The notes under the pieces are model-generated. The model was not told the origin of the DNA and made no database searches. It saw nothing but the letters and a program-made list of their open reading frames with translations. From Gemmataceae bacterium (GTDB taxonomy: Bacteria > Planctomycetota > Planctomycetia > Gemmatales > Gemmataceae): DNA of 64,000 nt. Made by a program: the position numbers and the translations under genes. This document shows, piece after piece, positions 57,101-64,000 of this stretch (position 1 is its first letter; each line of letters starts with the position of its first letter). The stretch covers positions 15,570-79,569 of the forward strand of contig PLDW01000475.1 of assembly GCA_003136315.1 (NCBI GenBank), read 5' to 3'.

Positions 57101-60100
57101 TCAGAACCGATTCCCCCGGTTCCATCCGGGCGACGTCCGACAGGCAGTAGTCGGCTGTCAAGAATGCAATGGGGATGGCTGCCGCTTGCTCGAATGACAA
57201 ATGGGATGGCTTATGGCCAGCGAGAACGGCAGGAACCCGAACATAGTTCCCAAATCCGTGCGCAGCGACGGCCACCACCGGATCACCGGGCTGGAAGTCG
57301 GATACGCCGCTCCCAACTCGGCGCACCACACCTGCAATCTCATCGCCGAACGATCGATTTTCAGTCGGAGCGAGGGGGTAGATATCGAGGGCCTTGAGGA
57401 CATCGCGGAAGTTGAGCCCGATCGCCCGAACCTCGATCTCGATTTCATGAGAAGCTGGCGGATCGGGGGGCACATCGACCCAGGCCAACCCATCCAGGCT
57501 GCCAGGTTCAGTGGTCCGCAGGACGTAGGACGTCGCTGGAGTGCTCGGGACGGTGAGCCAGCCAAGGCTGTCCGGGTTCACCGTCTGGAGTCGCCCGGTG
57601 TATCGGACGCCGCGGCGGTGCGCGATCTCGTCTTCGGGCGGAGTGGAGACGATCTCGCCAAGAGCCTCGTCGATGTGGGTGGCAGGCGTCGACGCGTCGA
57701 GGTCGAGTAGCCGGCAGGTCACGGAGGGTAGTTCTGTCGCGATCGTGCGGAGCATCCCGGCGGCGGGTGCCTGGAGCAGCCCCGAGGGGGAGATCCCGCC
57801 AAACTCTGTATCAGGGGTGGCACCGGCTGTCACGAGCCACAGGGTGAGACCTTTTGGACCACTGGCAGCGAGTTCCTGGGCCGTCTTCCACAATGGATCG
57901 AGTGCAGCCAGCACACCTCCGACGGAAGGCTGTTCGCCGGCACCGATCCCGGCCACCCAAACCACGACAGTCCCGTTTCCCTCGGCTCGCTGGAGAAACT
58001 CTGGAACGAGGTCATTGGAGGCAGTTTGGTGTCCCACCCAACTGCCGAACGCTTGCAGACCGCAGACCAGATCCTGCGCCAACTCGGCTGGGTCGATGAC
58101 CAGCCACGGCCCTGCGAGGGAGGGTGGTGGAGCCGTCTCCTTCGGAGTCGGAGTCCAGACCTCCCGGAATATCCGGCTGACGCTCCGCGTGAGGTGGCTT
58201 TCCTGCGGCTTCGTCACGCAGCAGCACCCTGCAAGAGTGGCAACCCACTCCCCGTCTGGAGTGAAGACATCAATGTCCGCGAACCACCTCACGTCCTGGA
58301 TATGGACATCTCGGATGTGGCAGACAACCGCAACCCCGGCCCGACGCCGCCAGTCGACCCGGTCGACCCGCAGTGGGAGGAACATTGCCTCCCGCTCCTC
58401 GTCCACGGGAGTGGCCCGGAGGACAGCCTGAAGCACACCGTCAAGAAGGGTCGGGTGCAGGTAATACCGGTCGGCCTCATCGTGAAGAGACGGGTCGAGA
58501 GAGATTGCCGCCCACACGTCTGGACCTCTCGTCCAGAGGCGGCGGATGGTCCGAAAGAGCGGCCCGTAATGATGCCCTGCAAGGTCGAAACGGGAGTACA
58601 GGTGACCCGGGGGCTCCTCCACGGCGTCCGCAGGAGGGGTTCGGTCCGTGATCGGCGGGCCAGCTCCTGGGCCGGAGTCGACCCCGCGCCGGGCGGAACG
58701 GCTAAACGGCTCCCAGCCACGGCCCGAGTCCTCGACTGGGCGAGCAGTGACTGCGATCTTGCGGGATCCGGGGTCGAGGGTGGTCCGAACGATGAGTGGC
58801 TCGTCGGCCCAGAGTACACGATCGAAACCCACGTCGTCCAGTCCAACAGGGTCGGCAAATGAGCCGTCGGCTGCCGCTGCCAGCATTAGTTCCAGGTGGG
58901 CAGCAGCCGGAACCACTGCACGGGTGCGGAACCCGTGATCAGGTAGGTAGGGAAACACCGCCGCCGACAGACACACCTCCCACTGGCGGACCGGTCCCGG
59001 CTCCCGCACTCCCAGGAGGGGGTGCGTTGGGGCGACCAGCCGGCGGCGGCGGGAATCTTCCCCCTCTGCCCAAAATGTCTGTCGTTGCCACGGGTGGTGG
59101 GGGAGCTCGGCATGGAGGGTTGGCCCAGGGGCGAATCCTGCCCAGTCGATCGGCACCCCGCGAGCGAACAAAGCGGCGGCCGACTCCGCCAGACATCGTT
59201 GGCCATCTTCTTCACGTTTCAAAGTTGGGACGACGACCGCTTTGCTCGCTGCCCGCTGGACATATCGGAGCAATCCGGGGTGTGGCCCGACCTCGACGAA
59301 CAACTCCGCCCCTCGGTCGACGACGGACCGGACTGCGGCGGCGAATCGGACTGGCTCGCGGACGTTCCTCCACCAGTACAACCCAGTGAGATCCGCCCCG
59401 GCCAGTTCCGTGCCGGTGACCGTGGAGATAAACGGAACCTCACTCGCCCGTGGTGCCAGCCCGTTCACCGATGCGAGGAACCCCCTCCGGCAGGGGTCCA
59501 TCGCAGGGGAGTGGAAGGCATACGGGAACGGGAGCAGCCGAGCGAACGCCCCTCCGGACGCGAGTTGGTTGACGGCGGCTTGAACCGCGTCGGTCTCTCC
59601 GGCGAGGGTCAGGTCCGCCGGACCGTTGTAGGCCGCGACACACAGCCGACCGGAGAATTGGGCGAGGAGAGGGCCTGCGTCAGCCTCCGAGAGCCCAACC
59701 GCTGCCATCGCCCCAGCCCCGCGAGTGGTCTCTTGAGCCGCCGACCGGAAGACGATCACCTTGGCCGCGTCGGCGAGGGTCAGGGCTCCGCTCACATACG
59801 CTGCGGCGACCTCTCCGATGCTGTGCCCGAATACCGCCACAGGACGAATACCCCATGTCCGCAGTAGCCGGTAAACCCCGACTTGAAGGGCAAACAGAAC
59901 GGGTTGCCCGATATCGGATCGGAACACCGACTCGTCTCCGCGTGACATCTCTTCGACGAGGCTCCGACCCCAGTAGGGTCGGAGTGCAGCGTCCAACTCC
60001 TCCACCGTGTCCCGGAAGCGGCAATCGGTCCTGAGCAGGTCTCGCCCCATACCCGGCCACTGGGTTCCCTGGCCGCTGAACACCACAGCAACTGCTGGTG

Positions 60101-61670
60101 AGCTAACACCAGATTGGCCAACGAAACACCCGCGGCCAGAGGGACCGTCGCGGAGCGAATCTGCCGCTGCGGCCGATGTGTCCGCGACGACAACGACCCT
60201 GTGCGAGTGGTGGCTGCGGCGGCAGCGGGCTGCGGCGGCGAGGGTGGGGACCAAGGTCGGGTCGGCTGCCTCCAGAACTGTAGCGTCGGCCCGCATCGCC
60301 TCGACCAGAGCGGAAGCGGAACGTGTGGAGACGGTCCACACGACCCGGTCAGGTGGCCGACCCGCGAGTGAAGGTGCGGTCGGAGGCGGGGATGAAAGAA
60401 CCGCGTGGGCATTTGTCCCACCAAATCCGAACGAGTTCACCCCACCGTACAGGTAGCCATCAGCGGCTGGCTCCCAGGGTGTGATTTCCGTTGGAACCTG
60501 GAGGTGGAATTGGTCGAAAGGGATACGGGGGTTCGGGGCCGCGAAGTGGACGTTCGGAGGGATGGTCCGGTGTTGGATGGCGAGGGCAAGTTTGATGAGG
60601 CCAGCCATTCCTGAGGCGGGCTCCAGGTGCCCCAGATTCGATTTCACCGACCCGATCCAGAGTGGCCGGTCAGCCGGTCGGGAGGCTCCAAGAACCCGGC
60701 CGATTGCCGTTGCCTCGATCGGATCCCCGACAGGTGTTCCCGTTCCGTGTGCTTCTACGTAGCCGACCCGAGCAGGAGGAACACCGGCCAGGCGATAGGC
60801 TTCGGCCAACATGGCCGCCTGTTGGCCCTCGCTGGGAACAGTGAGCCCGCCCGTCCGGCCGTCTTGGTTGGTGACGGTCGAGCGGATGACCGCATAGACC
60901 CTGTCCCCATCGGTGATCGCCCGGGAGAGGGGTTTGAGGATCACAACCGCCGCCCCCTCCGCTCGCACGAAGCCGTCGGCGGCGGCAGCAAACGCACGGC
61001 ACCGACCAGTTGGGGAAAGCATCCCGGCCTTACTGAATGCGACCGCCACGTCGGGCTGAAGGATGGCATTAGCACCACCCACCAGGGCAAGCGGGATGTC
61101 GCCGCGCCAGATCGCCCGGCACGCCAGGTCCAGAGCGACCAGTGCAGATGAGCAGGCGGTATCGACAGACAGACTCGGACCGCGCAGGTCGAAGGTGTAG
61201 GACACCCGGTTGGAGGCAATGCTCAACGCTCCCCCAGTGCTGGTGTGCATGTCCGCATCATACCGACCACGCTTCTGAATGTCCCCGTAATCACACGACG
61301 AGATACCAACGTACACACCGGTTCCGGACCCCGCCAGAGAGGCTAACGGGTATCCGGCGTCCTGGATCGCCTCCCATCCGGTCTCCAGCAGCCACCTCTG
61401 CTGGGGATCCATCCGGGTGACTTCTCTTGGGGTCAACCCAAAGAAACCCGCATCGAAACCCGCGGGTTCACTGACATAACCTCCCCAACAGGAGTAGGTC
61501 CGGCCCGGAGCGCCCCGGTTGGGGTGGTAATTGGCCTCGATGTTCCACCGGTCCGGTGGTGTGTCGGTGACCAGATCGGCCCGGGCGAGGAGCTTCGTCC
61601 AGAGAGTGGCCGGGGAGTGTACCCCGCCAGGGAGTTTGCACCCGATTCCCGTAATCGCGATCGGTTCCAT
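54129..61670 (-). CDS. Type I highly reducing polyketide synthase (KS-AT-DH-ER-KR-ACP) fused to a C-terminal AAR-like reductase
   Basis: KS 'VDTACSSALVALDLA', 'VEAHGTGTPVGDPIE', 'KSNLGHLEPASGMAG'. AT 'GQGTQWPGMGRDL', 'GHSIGEVAAAY'. DH 'LPDHGFRTRAVVP', 'LHPTLLDGVLQ'. ER 'HAAAGGVGQAAIQVARRLGA'. KR 'YLITGGLSGLGLRTAEWL'. ACP 'NFGVDSLMAFEFKLRI'. C-term 'TTGHATTTAAVVLNLQSML...LAVLGLGSIGQSCLALLL...VVIDDSYPPGFA'. Confidence 0.93.
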   Translation of the reverse strand: MEPIAITGIGCKLPGGVHSPATLWTKLLARADLVTDTPPDRWNIEANYHPNRGAPGRTYSCWGGYVSEPAGFDAGFFGLTPREVTRMDPQQRWLLETGWEAIQDAGYPLASLAGSGTGVYVGISSCDYGDIQKRGRYDADMHTSTGGALSIASNRVSYTFDLRGPSLSVDTACSSALVALDLACRAIWRGDIPLALVGGANAILQPDVAVAFSKAGMLSPTGRCRAFAAAADGFVRAEGAAVVILKPLSRAITDGDRVYAVIRSTVTNQDGRTGGLTVPSEGQQAAMLAEAYRLAGVPPARVGYVEAHGTGTPVGDPIEATAIGRVLGASRPADRPLWIGSVKSNLGHLEPASGMAGLIKLALAIQHRTIPPNVHFAAPNPRIPFDQFHLQVPTEITPWEPAADGYLYGGVNSFGFGGTNAHAVLSSPPPTAPSLAGRPPDRVVWTVSTRSASALVEAMRADATVLEAADPTLVPTLAAAARCRRSHHSHRVVVVADTSAAAADSLRDGPSGRGCFVGQSGVSSPAVAVVFSGQGTQWPGMGRDLLRTDCRFRDTVEELDAALRPYWGRSLVEEMSRGDESVFRSDIGQPVLFALQVGVYRLLRTWGIRPVAVFGHSIGEVAAAYVSGALTLADAAKVIVFRSAAQETTRGAGAMAAVGLSEADAGPLLAQFSGRLCVAAYNGPADLTLAGETDAVQAAVNQLASGGAFARLLPFPYAFHSPAMDPCRRGFLASVNGLAPRASEVPFISTVTGTELAGADLTGLYWWRNVREPVRFAAAVRSVVDRGAELFVEVGPHPGLLRYVQRAASKAVVVPTLKREEDGQRCLAESAAALFARGVPIDWAGFAPGPTLHAELPHHPWQRQTFWAEGEDSRRRRLVAPTHPLLGVREPGPVRQWEVCLSAAVFPYLPDHGFRTRAVVPAAAHLELMLAAAADGSFADPVGLDDVGFDRVLWADEPLIVRTTLDPGSRKIAVTARPVEDSGRGWEPFSRSARRGVDSGPGAGPPITDRTPPADAVEEPPGHLYSRFDLAGHHYGPLFRTIRRLWTRGPDVWAAISLDPSLHDEADRYYLHPTLLDGVLQAVLRATPVDEEREAMFLPLRVDRVDWRRRAGVAVVCHIRDVHIQDVRWFADIDVFTPDGEWVATLAGCCCVTKPQESHLTRSVSRIFREVWTPTPKETAPPPSLAGPWLVIDPAELAQDLVCGLQAFGSWVGHQTASNDLVPEFLQRAEGNGTVVVWVAGIGAGEQPSVGGVLAALDPLWKTAQELAASGPKGLTLWLVTAGATPDTEFGGISPSGLLQAPAAGMLRTIATELPSVTCRLLDLDASTPATHIDEALGEIVSTPPEDEIAHRRGVRYTGRLQTVNPDSLGWLTVPSTPATSYVLRTTEPGSLDGLAWVDVPPDPPASHEIEIEVRAIGLNFRDVLKALDIYPLAPTENRSFGDEIAGVVRRVGSGVSDFQPGDPVVAVAAHGFGNYVRVPAVLAGHKPSHLSFEQAAAIPIAFLTADYCLSDVARMEPGESVLIHAAAGGVGQAAIQVARRLGAEVYATASPDKHEFLRGQGVDHVFHSRNLSFASGVHSATGGRGVDVVLNSLAGEFIPRSLELLKPDGRFVEIGKKDIFQNAALDLHPFRNCVSFHAVDLAGVIARKPVWVGRRLRAILERFTQGEYTPLPITAYPTEQVGDAFRLMAQGKHRGKLVVTPDPTSLPQRVLAHERPVVRADAAYLITGGLSGLGLRTAEWLTDQGAKWLVLASRSGAKSDTARATVEAILARGVEVEIVVCDVTDPTAVDRLIRSGAGERPPLAGVVHSAMVLLDEPLARVGRASLEKVLAPKVAGAWNLHLATRELPLDWFVMYSSIATLVGSAAQASYVAANRFLDALASHRRATGLPALAVNWGPLAEVGVVADNAPLARYLESVGLGLLPSAEVFAFLKFLLRRDATSVGVASVDWARFSEANPAASLSHRLAVVLEQRSDGTTLSGGLDATATLLARPSSERLGHLIDHLRRGLAAVLRADESSLDPTVPLTNFGVDSLMAFEFKLRIDRDFKSNVPIDQLSAGTTLSGLAEILLRQLTAVPAATDGPLETSVTTTVPELTEPVVTASHLLETLPDEEFLRVFTRTTANGVLEHMAFDAAALLYVPDRVCTVGGVSDDQFRGLFGTDPFVSHLYELPYGRIGVITLPIRGKELFGSPRASELVRKAGELARRRGARCLSLTGLIPSATNYGRMVQDWLGGDSGLRVTTGHATTTAAVVLNLQSMLDRAGRQTDQEHLAVLGLGSIGQSCLALLLDALPHPREITLCDVFAKRNEVEIIARCARDRHGFRGPIRVLASDRGLPDGLYEATTILTAVSVPEVMDVDQLRPGTVVIDDSYPPGFALDRAVQRAEATADVLFGNAGMVRLPDPIRESVFLPPGAEEMVARFGTEAFLRELARDPRELTACILSALLTDRFEGFRATVGLADPVDLLAHYHGLARLEITAARPQCGTYFMPDELVRRFHDQFATNNPTTCPV

Positions 61671-61694
61671 GCGGGGGGGTCTCGGTAGTCCAGG

Positions 61695-62606
61695 TCAGAC
61701 GACAGTGGGGACAGAGGCGTGTGGTGCAGGTGCGGGCTTCGGCCGCTTCACTTTCCACGCCATACCGACCCGCTCCATAATCCAGATCAGGCACCAGGAT
61801 GCATCTGGCTGCCACCACCGGAGGCCGTGGCGGGCGGAATAGGGGAAGGCGTGATGATTGTTGTGCCAACCCTCTCCCAGAGCTAGCAATCCGACCAGGA
61901 GATTGTTCCGGCTCTGATCGCCGGTATCGTGAGGGTGGCTTCCCCACAGGTGGGTGACCGAGTTCACCGCGAACGTCACCTGGAGGGCTGCGAAGTGGCG
62001 GAGCGGACCACCCCAGAGAAACCCGATCAGAGCGTCGTAGGCGGTCCCGCCAATCAAGAACCCGGCGGCTGCTGGCAACGACATGCCGAGCAGATACCAG
62101 TGGAACCAGTGGCGGTCGATCCAGGCGAAGTCGGCACGCCGAGTCAAATCCCGGACAGTGTTACGGGGATAGACGAATCCGTTCACATACACCCAACCGC
62201 CATGGGCGTGGTAGAACCCCCGCAGGAACCCCAACTTACGGTCTCCCAGGAGATATGGTGAGTGGGGGTCACCGGCCTGGTCACTGTGCTTGTGGTGCCT
62301 GCGATGGGTTGCCACCCAGAAGAACGGCGACGACTGCCCCGCCATGCACCCAAGCACCATCAACACCCACTCCACCGGGCGAGGTGTCGCGAACGACCGG
62401 TGGGTAAAAAGACGGTGATATCCGACGGTGATCCCCACCCCTGTGACGACTGCCATGATCGCAAACGCAATGATTGCGTGGGGTGGGAGTCCTTCAAAGT
62501 AGGCCAACCCGACGGCTGCTGTCGATCCGACAGCGAGCGCGAGGGCAATCGGCCGACCATTTACCCCGCGACAGGCCGTGTATTCGGCCCGGACCGAGTC
62601 ATCCAT
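61695..62606 (-). CDS. Acyl-CoA/acyl-lipid delta-9-type desaturase
   Basis: 'GYHRLFTHRSF', 'WVATHRRHHKHSDQAGDPHSP', 'GEGWHNNHHAFPYSARHGL'. ATG at 62606. Confidence 0.93.
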   Translation of the reverse strand: MDDSVRAEYTACRGVNGRPIALALAVGSTAAVGLAYFEGLPPHAIIAFAIMAVVTGVGITVGYHRLFTHRSFATPRPVEWVLMVLGCMAGQSSPFFWVATHRRHHKHSDQAGDPHSPYLLGDRKLGFLRGFYHAHGGWVYVNGFVYPRNTVRDLTRRADFAWIDRHWFHWYLLGMSLPAAAGFLIGGTAYDALIGFLWGGPLRHFAALQVTFAVNSVTHLWGSHPHDTGDQSRNNLLVGLLALGEGWHNNHHAFPYSARHGLRWWQPDASWCLIWIMERVGMAWKVKRPKPAPAPHASVPTVV

Positions 62607-63011
62607 GAGTCCGGTCTCCGGCGGGATCGTCCCGCCCCACAAGCAGGTCAACAGTCTGCGTCGGTTGGGCGACGAAGGGGGTGTCGAGACGGGCCGGGTG
62701 GCGGCGAATACGACAACGACCACCATCCCTTCGGTGGCCGCCCACACACACAGGGACTATTGTGCGGCGACACGGTGGGTGCGGCAACCGCTTGGGGCGT
62801 GGAATTTCCCGGAGAGAAGACCCGAGGTGGTCAAAAGCGACCACGACTGGGTGGATTGGGCAAACCAGGCGACTTTGCCGTCTCCAATTTGCACCAATCC
62901 AAGCCAGGAAGGGTGAAAACCCACGCCTGAAGCGCTGGCGGTCCTGGGGGCGCCCGGGTATCATTCCCCTCACTTTCTCAATTCCGAGCCCGACCCTCCG
63001 GAAAACTCGCT

Positions 63012-64000
63012 GTGGCTAACATCGTGATCATCAACCCCAAGTTTGAGACGTCATTCTGGGGTTTCGAGTTCGCACTTCCGATTTTCGGGAGGCGTGCCAA
63101 CATGGCAGTTGGAGCGCTCCCATTACTTGCAGCCCTGACGCCACCGGAGCACACCGTCACACTGGTCGATGAGTCGGTGGAGTCAATCGACTTCGAGCAG
63201 GTCGCCAGGGCCGACATCGTCGCCTTGACCGGAATGAACGTCCAGCGTCAGCGGATGCGTGAGGTACTGACCGAGTTGAAGAAGCGAGGCGTGTTCACAG
63301 TTGTCGGGGGGGCATGGGTGAGTATTGAGGAGGAGTACTTCGGCGACCTTGCGGATGTGATCTTCGTTGGGGAGGCCGAGGAGACGTGGCCGGAGTTCCT
63401 TCGGGACTGGCAGTTGGGGAGGCATCGGCATCGTTACGAACAGGCAGCCAAAACCGACATGACCCGCGTTCCGACACCCCGGTACGACCTCCTCAAAACC
63501 GACCGATACTTGTTTGGCGCGATCCAGTTCTCCCGCGGGTGCCCCTTTCAGTGTGAATTCTGTGACATCATTGTCACCTTTGGTCGTCGGCCAAGGCTGA
63601 AAACGGCTGCCCAGATCATTGCCGAACTCGACGCCATGTATGCCAACGGGGTCCGGGACGTGTTCGTGGTGGACGACAACCTGATTGGGAACAAGCAGGC
63701 AATCAAGGGGGTGCTGCGGGAGTTGATCCCCTGGCAGGAGGCCCATGCCTTTCGGGTGGCATTCTTCACCGAAGCCTCCCTCGATCTGGCGGAAGACCAG
63801 GAACTGATCGACCTGATGGTCCGTGTGAATATGATTTCCGTTTTCGTCGGGATTGAGAGCCCGAATGATGCAGCGTTGCGTGAAACGAAAAAATATCAGA
63901 ACGTCAAGAAAGGCACAACGATCCTCGACCGGGTGCACAAGATCCAGAATGCCGGGCTGGAAGTGATGTGCGGTATGATCGTCGGCTTCGACAGCGACGA
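63012..64000 (+). CDS. B12-binding domain radical SAM protein (truncated by window end)
   Basis: GTG start; VANIVIINPKFETSFWGFEFALPIFGRRANMAVGALPLLAALTPPEHTVTLVDE... then 'FSRGCPFQCEFCDIIVTFGRRPRLK' (CxxxCxxC) and 'SVFVGIESPNDAALRETKKYQN'. Not in the supplied ORF track because no stop lies in the window. Confidence 0.88.
   Translation, partial: MANIVIINPKFETSFWGFEFALPIFGRRANMAVGALPLLAALTPPEHTVTLVDESVESIDFEQVARADIVALTGMNVQRQRMREVLTELKKRGVFTVVGGAWVSIEEEYFGDLADVIFVGEAEETWPEFLRDWQLGRHRHRYEQAAKTDMTRVPTPRYDLLKTDRYLFGAIQFSRGCPFQCEFCDIIVTFGRRPRLKTAAQIIAELDAMYANGVRDVFVVDDNLIGNKQAIKGVLRELIPWQEAHAFRVAFFTEASLDLAEDQELIDLMVRVNMISVFVGIESPNDAALRETKKYQNVKKGTTILDRVHKIQNAGLEVMCGMIVGFDSD

Noticed and set aside
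58026-58862. 278 aa plus-strand ORF and other plus-strand ORFs over the PKS
   Set aside because: Antisense to well-supported PKS domains. No recognisable motifs.

Overview
GC-rich 64 kb window with a gene content typical of a Gemmata-like planctomycete: PSD1/DUF1549-DUF1553, DUF1501, DUF1559, DUF1571, TIGR03009-like, BBP7-like and ARPP-1-like proteins. Recognisable housekeeping genes are rimO, pgsA, hemC and clpS. Four regions stand out. (1) About 51.9-62.6 kb: a tightly packed minus-strand operon of desaturase, highly reducing type I PKS, desaturase, desaturase. The PKS C-terminus is not a thioesterase. It resembles the cyanobacterial acyl-ACP reductase (AAR) family. A B12-binding radical SAM gene is divergent next to it. 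(2) About 30.5-39.7 kb: a co-directional phage head module (DUF935/Mu gp29-like portal, Mu gpI-like protease, decoration protein, major capsid, connectors, tail tube) with no terminase, tape measure, lysis gene or integrase visible. The portal carries a large unassigned C-terminal extension, and a Mom-like GNAT gene lies downstream. (3) About 6.2-9.8 kb: an AT-richer island between ordinary GC-rich genes, with a trypsin-like protease and two small proteins that appear to share the protease's N-terminal domain. (4) About 27.0-30.3 kb: an ECF sigma factor fused to a TIGR03009-like domain, followed by a tandem copy that has lost the sigma domains but keeps a frameshifted DNA relic of the sigma linker. 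There is also a Roco (LRR-Roc-COR) GTPase, a vWA/kinase-propeller pair, and several inverted-repeat elements. No rRNA, tRNA or CRISPR array was recognised by eye. All family calls come from reading motifs. No database search was run.
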